DNA of 64,000 bases from Strix aluco (lineage: Eukaryota; Chordata; Aves; Strigiformes; Strigidae). This document shows positions 40,330-53,329 of this stretch, one piece after another. Position numbers and translations under genes: made by a program. The stretch lies in contig NC_133958.1 of NCBI RefSeq assembly GCF_031877795.1, positions 4,960,001 to 5,024,000 of the forward strand. The letters run 5' to 3'. The first letter of the stretch is position 1. Every line of letters begins with the position of its first letter. The notes beneath the pieces are model-generated. The model had not been told where the DNA came from and did not search any database. It saw nothing but the letters and a program-made list of their open reading frames with translations.

Positions 40330-41325
40330 CTACGCCCAGTACACAGGGACGGTGCTGCAGAGGATGTTAACGGTGGTGCCCAGGATGGAGCGGTCGGCCA
40401 GGGGCTCGGCGTTGCCACCGGCTTCCTTCATCTCAGCCTGTGGGAGAGAGAACGGAGCGGGCTACCATCCTCGGCCATGCTTGCCACAAGCCCAGCAGCC
40501 CCACACTTGGCCCAGGAACAACCAAACCCATCCAAGAAGGGTGGCCAGCACCCACCTGCCTGCGCTGGAAGGTCTCGGTGACAGCGTCCAGTCCCGGAAT
40601 ATTGTCCTTGTCCACGCGGGTGACGTAGCAGGCGCGGTGACACCAGGACCTGTAGCTGACCAGCAGCTGTTTGCAGACAGATTGGGGTCAGCTCAGCCCT
40701 GTCCCCGCTGCCACCTGTCCCCGGGGCTGCCCCCCCCACCTTGCTGTAGTCGTACACCACCACGGCGGAGGCGTTGAGCCCGTCCCGCACCGCGAACGTC
40801 CCGGTCCGTTCCTTCTTGCTCATGGAGAGGTGCTGGGGGGTCCCTTCGCCATCCAGGCCATGGATGGTCATTCGCAAGACCTGCCAGGCGGGGGGGGGAG
40901 GGTTCAGGGAGACTTGGGGGGGGTCTAAACCCCATCCCTGCAAAGAATCAGTGGCCGGTGCCATCCCCAAACCCGTCACCGGAGCCCACGGCTCCCTGCC
41001 CGGCGCTGCCTCACCGTCTCAGCGTGCGTCTCGGTGATGTGCAGCCCCAGGAGGAGGAAGGCGACGACGACCACCACGAGGATGACCACCACCACCACCA
41101 CCACGAGGAGGCACTTGAGCTGGTGGGGGATGCAGGGCAGGCGGGGGGAGGCCGTGTACCTCTGGGGACACAAGGGACCACTTGAGCTGCTGGTGTGGGA
41201 CCGGGGGTGGCAGCCAGTGCTCAGCCCCACGCTGGCTCCCCGGGCTGGGGGGGGTGGGTGCTCCTTACCGGGGGTGCCTCCTCCATCAGAGGCTCTTTGG
41301 AGCTGCCGTCCATCTCGCCCTCCAT
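40330..41325 (-). CDS. SFTPC: Surfactant protein C proprotein (copy B, conventional)
   Basis: Precursor of the hydrophobic surfactant peptide made by alveolar type II cells, processed on the way to lamellar bodies. Exons 5' to 3': 41325-41269, 41161-41015, 40880-40740, 40666-40556, 40437-40330; all phase 0, 187 codons (human 197). The mature-peptide region reads LPCIPHQLKCLLVVVVVVV and then a valine/leucine helix ending LLLGLH, closely matching human SP-C, with one cysteine before PH instead of two. The BRICHOS part keeps VYDYSK, CHRACYVTR and the C-terminal ILCSTVPVYWA. ATG at 41323-41325 gives MEGEMDG; a second in-frame ATG lies 12 bp on. It diverges from LGI3 as in mammals. I take this as the SFTPC orthologue because it lacks the insertion of copy A. 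Confidence 0.9.
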
Positions 41326-41367
41326 CGCCACGCGGCTCTTGTCCCTTCGCCAGCTGGAGCCGGGGGG

Positions 41368-41374
41368 ATTTATA
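41368..41374 (-). promoter_or_regulatory. SFTPC: TATA box of SFTPC copy B
   Basis: TATAAAT on the minus strand, 43 bp upstream of the start codon, in a CCCTATAAATCCCCC context resembling that of copy A. Confidence 0.75.
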
Positions 41375-41434
41375 GGGTGCCAGGTGGGTGGGAGGAGGCG
41401 GGGGCCACCCCGGCTGCCAAGGTGCCACTTGTGC

Positions 41435-41441
41435 TGTTTGC
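41435..41441. promoter_or_regulatory. SFTPC: FOXA-like motif upstream of SFTPC-B
   Basis: TGTTTGC within TGTTTGCTGAG, preceded by CCACTTG (an NKX-type core on the other strand), 61 bp upstream of the TATA box. Its arrangement matches copy A. Confidence 0.4.
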
Positions 41442-42237
41442 TGAGCCCGGGGTGGGGGTATGAAACCTCCGAGGGCCCTTTCCCGGCATTTGGCCATCAG
41501 CACAGGCGGGGGCCAAGGCAATCAGCAGTGCCCACCCTCCGCACCCATCCCCAGGCTCTGGCCAAGGACCCAGCACCCTCCGCACCCATCCCCGGGGGTG
41601 CTGCACCCCTGGTCCCTGCAGCCCCATGCACGGGCAGCTGCGGGCCCCCCCTTCAGCGCGGGGAAGGAGCTGGCTGGGCTCATTGTTGGCCGGGAGCACC
41701 GTGCCTGGGACGGGGTGGCCGAGTGGCCGGTGCCTCCCACCACCTGGCAGCGCTTGCTGCCAGTTCAGGCAGGGAGCTGGCGCGGGCAGCGCTGCAGCAC
41801 AGGCAGCGGGGTGAAGCCACAGGGTGGGAGAACCGCGCTGGCATCACCCCTGCAAGTTGCTGCAGGTCCCTCTCCTGTCCCCCAGCCCTGTGCACCCCAA
41901 GAGCCACCCCGGCTCCCGGTGGCTGCCCCCCCTGGGTGTGCACCCCCCGTGTTTGCACCCCCGCAGGCTGACGAGGACACGGGGCCACGTGGATGCTCAC
42001 GCTGTCGCTCAGCCGCATCCCTCCCTCCCTCCCTCCCTCCTTCCCGCAGCACAGGAGCATGATGCGCTGCAGAGCAGCGGCTCGGGCGCTGCCGGCCTCC
42101 GCCGCCACCACCGCTTCTCCTCCACACTGAAACCTCCAGGGAAAGAGGAGAGGAAAAAGCTTCACCACCACTCCCCAGCACGACAAGACAAGAGGGAGCA
42201 GCTCCAAGGGGCGAGAGCAGAGCTAGGCCAAGGCGTG

Positions 42238-45165
<2,928 letters not shown>

Positions 45166-45589
45166 CAGGGAGACAGAGCCCGGGCTGCCCCGACACGGCT
45201 CTCGCCTGCCCCGAGAGCTGCCTGCTCCTGCCCGAGGACACGCATGCGCCCACCAGCCCCTTCCTCCTGCCTGCAGCCGGCTCTGCCCCGTGGTCACAAT
45301 CCCACATTCCCAGCCCCACACTTTCACCCACCCCCCGAAGCGCAGGGCAGCACCCAGCCCCACGGCCCCGCTGCCAGGGGAAGCCACGGGCCTCAGTTTC
45401 CCCCCGGTACTCCCATGGGCAGCACCTACGGTCACCCCGTCCAGCAGCCCGGGGAGGGGACAACGGGCCCAGGGGCTTGCGGCAGGGAGGTCTGGGGGGG
45501 GCATGGGAGTGGAGTGGCAGGCAGGGAGGTGCACAGGCAGGGCCAGGCTGCCGGGGCTGGATGGGATGCTCCCAGGACACTGCGGAGCT

Positions 45590-46110
45590 CCCAGGCTGAT
45601 GGGATGCTCCAGAGTGGGTGGGATGCTCAAGGTGGGGGGGATGGTCCAAGGTGGATGCAGATGGGATTCCCTGAGGTGGGTGGGATGCTCGAGGCCCGCT
45701 GGATGCTGCAAGGTGGATGGGAATGGGATGCTCAAGGTGGATGGGATGCTTGAGGCCAGCAGGATGCTCCAAGGCAGATGGGAATGGGATGCTTGAGGTG
45801 GATGTGGATGGGATGCCCTGAGGTGGATGGGATGCTCGAGGCCAGTAGGATGCTCCAAGGTGGATGCACACAGGATGCCCCAAGGCGGATGGGATGCTCG
45901 AGGCCAGCAGGATGCTCCAAAGTGGATGCAGATGGGATGCACCAAGGCGGTTGGGATGCTCCAGGTCAGTAGGATGCTCTGAGACGGATGTGGATGGGAT
46001 ACCCTGAAGCAGACGGGATGCTCGAGGCCAGCAGGATGCCCCAAGGTGGATGCAGATGGGATACCCTGAAGCAGATGGGATGCTCGAGGCCAGCAGGATG
46101 CTCCAGGCTG
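45590..46110. repeat. Composite minisatellite in the LGI3 3' UTR
   Basis: Repeated blocks built from GATGGGATGCTCGAGGCCAG, CAGGATGCTCCAAGGTGGAT and similar pieces, about 40-60 bp per higher-order unit. The array lies between the LGI3 stop codon and its poly(A) signal, so it should be transcribed. Confidence 0.85.
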
Positions 46111-46282
46111 TCAGGCTGCTGCCGAGGCGGTGCTGCCAGCCGCAGAAACGGGGCTGGCCTGCTCCCGTCCCCCTCTGTGCATGTCCAGCAGCTCCCTCTG
46201 CCCGCAGACCCCTGCGGCCCCGCTGCCGGGCAGGACCCAGCGTGCCAGCCGAGGTGTACGCGCCCACCCCAACGCTCCCCAC

Positions 46283-46288
46283 AATAAA
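46283..46288 (+). terminator. LGI3: LGI3 poly(A) signal
   Basis: AATAAA in CACAATAAACACACTGTGAC, about 1.1 kb after the stop codon, with GT-rich sequence following. A second AATAAA lies further on near 46650. Confidence 0.7.
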
Positions 46289-46309
46289 CACACTGTGACT
46301 CCTGGCCCT

Positions 46310-47450
46310 GCCTGCGTCTGCCGCCAGCCGCCGTGCCTCCAGCCCTGCCCCTGTCCCTGCACCAGTCCCACTGTCCGAGCCCAGGAGGGGGGAACCCCTG
46401 GTTTTAGGGGTCTTCCAGACCCTGCACGTGGCTCGCCTGTTCTTTTTTTTTTGCTGCAGATGCCTCGTCCCATGGCAGGGGGGGGGAAGCAGGAGGTGTT
46501 TCCCCAGGGAAGGGTGTCCCAGCGGGAGCCTGCTGCACCCCGAGCTGCACCAGCACCCGCGCAGCCGCCCGGCTGGTTTTCCAGGGGAGCGTTTCCCTGT
46601 CCCCCAGGTATATAAATATGCATGTAAAAAACCACCAACTAAGCTCACAAATAAAAATCCTCTCAAAAGGAACAGGCACTGCGGGGCACAAGGAGCAGAG
46701 TTTGACCTCGGGGGCTCCAGGTCCTTTCCCTGCAGCCCCCCGCAGCCGGATCCAGCCCTGCCCTGGGTGCAAGGCAGGGCAGAGCGCCTAACTGGTTAGG
46801 CCCAGCCCTAACTGATGCTGCAGCGGGGCTTTACCACACTTTTGTGCCTCAGTTTCCCTACGAGGGAAGGGCAGATTTTAAAGCCAGGTGGGAAACATGG
46901 GGAGCAGCTGCAAAGGGGTGCTGGCACCCCAATAGTGGCAGTGACTGGGATGGGGGAGCCAGCGTGCCCTGGACCACTGCTGGGGATGCACGGCCAAGGG
47001 GAAGGTGGCCCAGGGATGTGATGTCAGGTCCACCAGCGAGGGCTCTGAGCCCCGTTCTGGTTCCGGGAGGAGGAAGCAGCTTCTATTTTCTCCCGAGCAT
47101 CTTGCAGGGATCCACGCCCGCCCGCAGAGCCCTGGCTCTGGTTCAGCAACACGCCTGAGCGGGTGCTTAAGGTTCAGCGCACATGTAAACCCAGGTGAGG
47201 CGTGCCGGGGAGGGGATTTAGCGGCGGCTGAGGCTAAACCCCGCTGAATCAACACGTCAGGGTGGTGCCAGTACATCTGACTGCCTTGACATGACCCAGC
47301 GGCGCTCCCACCTCCGCCCAAACCCCCAACCCTGACCTCCCGCACCCCTGACATGACGGCGGGGTGCTCCGCACACCCCACCTGAGCATCACAAAAAACC
47401 AAAACCACCCCCCTCCAAAACCAAAAAGAAGTCCCCAGCATCACTCATTT
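46310..47450. other. Intergenic gap LGI3-REEP4
   Basis: No gene seen. An A/T-rich stretch at 46605-46675 contains a second AATAAA that could be an alternative LGI3 end. Confidence 0.45.
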
Positions 47451-47662
47451 TCACAGAATCACTGAGTCACTCAGGTTGGAGAAGACCCTCGGGATCATCG
47501 AGTCCAACCCTCAGCCCGACTCTACACAGTTCTCCCCTACCCCACATCCCCCCACAGCTCATCCAAACGGCCCTTAAACACCCCCAGGGGTGGGGACTCC
47601 ACCCCCTCCCTGGGCAGCCTATTCCACTCTCTGACCACTCTTTCTGGGAAAAAAAATATTAC
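47451..47662 (-). mobile_element. CR1 LINE 3' fragment upstream of REEP4
   Basis: Reverse-oriented CR1 end beginning TCACAGAATCACTGAGTCAC and continuing through GAGTCCAACCCTC and TGGGCAGCCTATTCCA. It is about 210 bp, severely 5'-truncated, and ends some 70 bp before the REEP4 promoter repeat. Confidence 0.85.
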
Positions 47663-47729
47663 AAAACCAACTATTTTGGTGGACAGGGACGTAAAGACAC
47701 ACACCCCAACATGGACTTGTGGGGAGAGG

Positions 47730-47806
47730 CCCTTTTAAGGGCCGCCGTTGCCCTTTTAAGAGCCTGCGTTGCCCTTTTAAGGGCCGACGTTGCCCTTTTA
47801 AGCGCG
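47730..47806 (+). promoter_or_regulatory. REEP4: Four 21-bp promoter repeats (CCCTTTTAAG) upstream of REEP4
   Basis: CCCTTTTAAG starts at 47730, 47751, 47772 and 47793, exactly 21 bp apart, in units of the form CCCTTTTAAGGGCCGCCGTTG. The core CTTTTAAG is nearly self-complementary. The block precedes the NRF1-type site and the REEP4 start codon by about 200-270 bp. Promoter role is inferred from position. Confidence 0.6.
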
Positions 47807-47827
47807 GCGGGGGTGGGGCCCGCTACG

Positions 47828-47837
47828 GCGCATGCGC
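47828..47837. promoter_or_regulatory. REEP4: NRF1-type palindrome in REEP4 promoter
   Basis: GCGCATGCGC is the core of the NRF1 consensus, common in CpG-island promoters of housekeeping genes. It lies about 165 bp upstream of the REEP4 ATG. Confidence 0.55.
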
Positions 47838-48000
47838 GGGGCCGTTGCAACGTTCACGTTGTTCCATTCGCTTCCGGCGGCCGCGGGGGGGTCGGGGGGA
47901 CCCGGGGGGTTTTGGGGGGTTCCGGGGAGGTGGCGGGGAGGGGGGACAGCGTGGACCCCCCCCGCCCGGCGCTGCCCGGCACGGCGGGCCCGCCCGCACC

Positions 48001-50598
48001 ATGGTGTCCTGGATGCTCAGCCGGGTGATTGTGTGAGTGGGGGCCGGGGGGGGCCCGGGGGGTGCCCGGTGGAGGGGGGGCTGCAGGGCGGGGGGCTGCG
48101 CGGAGCTGCCCCAGGTGGGAATTTGGGCGAGGGGCTGCTGGGGGGATGCGCTTGTATGGGGGCAACGAGAGGTGTCGTCCCCCCCCGGAGATGGGCTAGT
48201 GTTGTGGTCCCGGGGCTACTGCCGGCCCCCTGCCCGTCCCGAGGGGGGGCGGGGGGCGAGCGTGGCTTCGGCTCCCTGCAGCGCCTGGAGGGTCCCTGTG
48301 CCCAGCACTGACCCCCACCCTGTAGCCCTGCTCGCTCCCCTGGCTCCCGCGCTGTGGCTAGCTGGGCTGCGTGGCCAGTGGCCAAGTCCCTCGTGGGGAG
48401 GGGGAGGCCCCGCTGCTGCGGGGTGGGGGCCCCCACGGCCCCGTCCCCAGGTCGGGGGAGGTGGTCGGGGTGAGCCCAGCTGCGGGCAGGCAGGAGATTT
48501 CCCTGCCTGTCCCCCGAGTCACCGGGCTACCAGGTGAGTCTTTGGGGCTGGCACCGAGCATCGCTGTGCCCGGGCTCGGGGGGGGCTGTCACCCCGGTTT
48601 GGGGGGGCTGTCACCTCCGTTGTGCCACACCTGGGCCGTGCCTCCTGCCACCGCCTCGACGGGTCGGGCCAGTCCCCGTGGAGGTGGGCGAGTTTGTGGG
48701 AGCGACGTTGTGCGCCCAGTTGGTCTTTGTGCCCCCAGTTGGTTGGGCCCCGTGCGCCCAGTTGGTTGGGCCCCGTGCGCCCAGTTGGTTGGGCCCCGTG
48801 CGCCCAGTTGGTTGGGCCCCGTGCGCCCAGTTGGTTGGGCCCCGTGCGCCCAGTTGGTTGGGCCCCGTGCGCCCAGTTGGTTGGGCCCCGTGCGCCCAGT
48901 TGGTTGGGCCCCGTGCCCCCAGTTGGTTGGGCCCCGTGCCCCCAGTTGGTTGGGCCCCGTGCCCCCAGTTGGTTGGGCCCCGTGCCCCCAGTTGGTTGGG
49001 CCCCGTGCCCCCAGTTGGTTGGGCCCCGTGCCCCCAGTTGAGCTTTCCAAGCCGCTGCCGTCCACGTTCCCGGCAGCTCCGGGGCCGTCATGGTGCTGGC
49101 AGAGCTCAAGGCCAAGCTGCGGCGCTGGGCCAGGCAGCTCCTCTCCTCCCTGCCACTGCTCTACGCGGGGTGGCCCACTTGCCTCACCCCCTCCTCTTCC
49201 TTACAGGCTGGTTTTCGGGATGCTCTACCCTGCCTATGCTTCCTACAAGGCCGTGAAGTCCAAAAACATCCGGGAATACGTGAGTAGGGTGCTGGGGCGG
49301 CTCCTTCCCGGGCTGCAGCCGCGGGCTGACGGGCTGTCCCGCTCCCCGCAGGTCCGCTGGATGATGTACTGGATCATCTTCGCGCTCTTCACAGCCACCG
49401 AGACCTTCACCGACCTGCTCATCTCCTGGTGAGGCTGCCGTGGGGGGAGCAGGAGAGCCTCTTTTGGGGTCCCCTGTCCCTGGAGACCCCATCTTCTCCC
49501 CCTCTCCGGCAGGTTTCCTTTCTACTACGAAATTAAGACGGCGTTTGTCATCTGGCTGCTCTCCCCCTACACGCGGGGGGCCAGCCTGCTCTACCGTAAA
49601 TTCGTGCACCCCACGCTGTCCCGCAAGGAGAAGGTAAAGGCTACTTGGCTTTTGGGGAGGTGGGGAGGGGGCCCCTACGTGCCCTGGGGGGGCTCAGCCC
49701 GCTGAGCAGGACCCTGCGCCGGCGCTACCCTGGGCACGGCCGCGGTTGTTTTGGCAGGAGATCGACACGTACATCATCCGGGCCAGGGAACGCAGCTACG
49801 AGACGATGGTGCGTTTCGGCAAGAGGGGCCTCAACCTGGCGGCCACGGCCGCTGTCCAGGCGGCCACCAAGGTACCGCCAACGGGCTGGGCTACTCCGCT
49901 GCCCTCGGGATGCTCAGGGATCCCCGGGAGGAAGCTGCCACCCCTGGGCTGTGCGGGTGCTGAGCCCTGCCCGGTGGGGTTGCATTGCCCCTGGGTTCTG
50001 GGGGGGTTCTGGTGCTTTGGGGCTCAATTCCATCCTTTGTGTCCCCCCCCTCGAAGAGCCAGGGTGTTCTGGCCGGGCGGCTCCGCAGCTTCAGCATGCA
50101 CGACCTGCGCTCCGTCCCCGACGAGACCCCCGTGCACTACCGGGACCCCCTGTACCTGGAGGAGCAGGAGAGCCACAGGCAGCTGCTGGGTGAGCTGGGG
50201 CAGGGGGACGATCGCTGTGAGGAGCGGGGGGCTCCAGTGAGACCCGTGGGGGGGCCGTGCCAGGAGCTATCTTGTGCCCCTCTGTCCCCAGCCTCGGCCG
50301 GGCAGCAGTACGAGAGCGAGACGGACGATGAGGAGCTCTGGTCGGACTCGCAGGTCTCTCCCCAGCCTTCACCCCGCAGCAGCCGGGACCCCAAATCCCT
50401 CTCCCGCAGCCGCAGCCTACGTGGGGTGAGGAAGACAATGCTGGGCAAAGAGGTACCGCGGTGAGAGGGGGGGGGCTGTGGTGGCCTGGGGCTGGGGTCA
50501 GGGGGACCTGACCCATCCCTCGCCCTCCCCAGGGCTCTTCCCGGCTCTTGCGCAGCCAGATCAGGAGGAAAGCGGCTCCGCCGGAGCAGGACAGTTAA
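48001..50598 (+). CDS. REEP4: REEP4, receptor expression-enhancing protein 4
   Basis: ER membrane-shaping protein of the TB2/DP1/HVA22 family. REEP3/4 bind microtubules and help clear ER from mitotic chromatin. Exons: 48001-48032, 49207-49279, 49352-49428, 49513-49633, 49758-49871, 50057-50189, 50292-50452, 50533-50598; 258 codons (human 257). [11 protein letters not shown] begins the first hydrophobic hairpin. Family motifs include [38 protein letters not shown] and RSYETM. The C-terminal tail is acidic then Ser/Arg-rich (SRSRSLRG), a likely phosphorylated region. All junctions are GT-AG in phase. Intron 1 (1.17 kb) carries a 24-bp minisatellite. It is immediately upstream of HR, same strand, as in mammals. 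Confidence 0.95.
48714..49040. repeat. 24-bp minisatellite in REEP4 intron 1
   Basis: About 13.5 tandem copies of a 24-bp unit (AGTTGGTTGGGCCCCGTG plus CGCCCC or CCCCCC). The first eight or so end in the GCGCCC form and the rest in the GCCCCC form, so the array has two homogenised blocks. The unit length is a multiple of three and lacks stop codons, so it is open in several frames on both strands, but it is intronic. Confidence 0.95.
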
Positions 50599-51160
50599 TG
50601 GCCCCGGGAAAACCCTCTGCCAGGAGTCTGAACGCGAATTTGCTGCTGCAGCACCGGGAGGGAGCGAGCCACGGCTCGTCCACCCCCCCTGGAACCGGGG
50701 AGGAGGCTTCCCCCCCCCCATATTACACTGTAAATACCTTTTCTGACCTCGGCGCCTGCCCGGCTGCACTGTGCACCCCCCAGCTCACCCCCCAGCCCTG
50801 CCCCCTCCCACACCCCACTGCTGCGGGCTGGCGCCGGCGCCTCCCCGTGGGCCCCCCCCGCCTTCTCCTCCCACCCTATGGACACTACAGGCTCTGCTGG
50901 GGTCCCCCCCCTCCTCTCTTGCTGCCGTGATGCCTTATTCCCCACATCCCCTCTGCCCTGGGAGCCAGCGAAGGGACGTGCCTTGTCCCATCTGTCCTCT
51001 GAAGCCAAAGACACATTCCCTAGCCAGGGCCCCCCCCCCCAGCTACAAACTGACACCCCCATACTTGAAACCAGGGTGCCGGTGCCTGACTGTGCCCTGC
51101 CTGGTACCACGTGGCTTTCAATGTTCTCCCCTCCCAGAGGGGAGCTTTTGTACATGGAAA

Positions 51161-51166
51161 AATAAA
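51161..51166 (+). terminator. REEP4: REEP4 poly(A) signal
   Basis: AATAAA in GGAAAAATAAATGTTATTTT, about 560 bp after the stop codon, followed by T-rich sequence. Confidence 0.75.
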
Positions 51167-51189
51167 TGTTATTTTAGACTTTCAGATAC

Positions 51190-52734
51190 GGGAGTTGACC
51201 CTTTTTGTTTAAACGCTGTCCCCTTCCCTCGGAGGGGGGGGGGTTGTGGGGCTGTGGGGGACCCTCGGGGGGTGCATGGGGCTGTGGGAGGGAGCAGCGC
51301 TCGGTCTCCGTGGGGCAGAGCAGGACTGAGGGTGCGTGGAGGGGGGTGCTGGGGTGCAGGGGTGCATCTCAGCCCCTCCTTGCAGTAGCCGTGTCCCCCA
51401 CGGCGTGGCAGCAGCGGCCGTGGCCCCGCTGGGGACACCCCTGGCCCCGGCACACGGCCAGGGCTGCGGGCGGATGTCCCCGGCCTGGCCACCAGCCCTG
51501 CCTTGTCCTGACGGCCCCGGCCATGGGCAGCTGCCTTCTCCCTCCCGGGGCTCCCCAGTCTCACCTTGGGGGGGTCTCTGCTCCCTTTACTCCTTCCCCG
51601 GAGGATGTGTCCCCTGCCCGGGTGGAGGACATGGGGCACCAAGCCTCAGGCAGGGTGGCACAAGGTGACAACGCTGCCTCTCCTGCCCCCCCACCCCACC
51701 CCGAGCCCTGTCCCCTGGTGCCCTGCTGCTCTCTGGCATCAATCCCCTTGCTCCCAATCCTTCCTGCCCTCAGGCCAGCTTTATTTTTAGCCCCCTGGCT
51801 GCTTTCTGCCTTTGGGGGGGGGGGGGTCTTCCCAGGGCAGGGAGAGCGTCTGCCCCTACCTGCAGCCCCCCCAGCGCAGAGCCAGGCAGCGGTGTTGGAG
51901 CAGATTAGGTGGAGGTGGGTGGATTAGCCGTGTAAAACTGTCTCAGAGACAATTACTTAAAGCAGTGGGGAAGGAAGGCTGGGGGGGGGACAGCGCAAGG
52001 GCTTGGGGGGCTGCCTGTAATCCCCCTAAAGCTGCTTAGGGACGGTGGTTCCTCCAAGGATACGGCCCGGGGCTGCCTGCCCCCAGGACCAGGGTTGGGT
52101 ATGGGGGGGTACCGTGGCCTCAGGGCTGGCTGGGGGGGTGCTGGGATGGAGCTTGAGCATCATCCGTCCCCAAGATGGGTGGTCACTGGGGACCCCTTTG
52201 CTTCCCAGCTTGGGGAAACTGAGGCACGAGCACCGGCGATACCTAAAATAGAGCTGGGAAGGGAACCGGGCGTCCTGGCACCTGAGCCCTGGTTTGACAA
52301 GCGTCCTGCGTATTTCCCCAGGGAAAGAAACCCAAGGAGAGGACAAAAGCTGCCCGGGGTGGTGCAGCCCGTCCCCCCCCCCGGGGCTGCGGCAGCCCCC
52401 TCCGGTGCCAGCGCTGATCCCAGCTGCGTCAGCTCGCGGGTCTGTGCCAGGCTGCAGTCAGCAAAGCCGTAATCTCCCTCAGCTGGCAGCGCCCCAGCCC
52501 AGCAATTCAGTGGTTGACCTGAGCTTGCCTGGCCGTGGCCACTGTCCTCCCTGGAGAGGGGGTGCCAGGCTTGTGCTGGCAGCGGGGGGCTGAGCCCCGG
52601 CTGGTTCCCCCCCGACTCACCCCAGGGCAGGGTCTGGCCCCACCGGAGCGGGGTGAAGCGTAACCCTGCGGTGCATGGGGGTGGCAGGAGGTGATGTAAA
52701 CTGGGGGGCTCGTGGCCCTGTAAGCCCAGAAAGC
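51190..52734. other. Intergenic gap downstream of REEP4
   Basis: GC-rich, no gene or RNA that I can support. Confidence 0.45.
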
Positions 52735-53326
52735 CACCTGTGTGCTGGGCTGCGTCCAGAGGATTGTGGCCAGCAGGGTGAGGGGGGGGGTTCTCCCCCT
52801 CTGCTCTGCTCTCGGGAGACCCCCCTGCAGTGCTGGGTCCAGCTCTGGGGGCACCAACAGCAGAAGGACACGGACCTGCTCGAGCGGGGCTAGAGGAAGC
52901 CACGGAGATGCTCGGGGGGCTGGAGCACCCCCCTGTGAGGACAGGCTGAGAGAGTTGGGGGGTTCAGCTGGAGAAGAGAAGGGTCCGGGGAGACCTTAGA
53001 GCGGCCTCTCAGGACTGAAAGGGGCTACAGGAAAGGGGGGGGGAATCTTGGTCAGAGGGGAGGGATAGGATGAGGGGTAATGGGTTTAAACTGAAAGAGG
53101 GGAGATTTAGATCAGATCTAAGGAAGAAATTCTTCCCTGTGAGGGTGGGGAGGCCCTGGCACAGGTTGCCCAGAGAAGCTGTGGCTGCCCCCTCCCTGGA
53201 AGGGTTCAAGGCCAGGTTGGACGGGGCTTTGGGCAACCTGGGCTAGTGGAAGGTGTCCCTGCCTGTGGCAGGGGGGTGGGAACTAGATGACCTGTAAAAG
53301 GTCCTTTCCAACCCAAAATATGATTC
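52735..53326 (+). mobile_element. CR1 LINE, 5'-truncated
   Basis: About 590 bp of CR1 3' sequence in plus orientation: GCTGGAGAAGAGAAGGGTCC, GGTTGCCCAGAGAAGCTGTG, GGTTCAAGGCCAGGTTGGAC and the terminal AAAGGTCCTTTCCAACCC segment. It ends with an imperfect ATATGATTC tail. It is 5'-truncated and not mobile. Confidence 0.9.
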
Positions 53327-53329
53327 CCC

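Noticed and set aside
48371-49432. Long open frames across the REEP4 intron 1 minisatellite on both strands, with proline/tryptophan-rich repeats
   Set aside because: A 24-bp stop-free repeat is automatically open. Real REEP4 splice sites place it in an intron.
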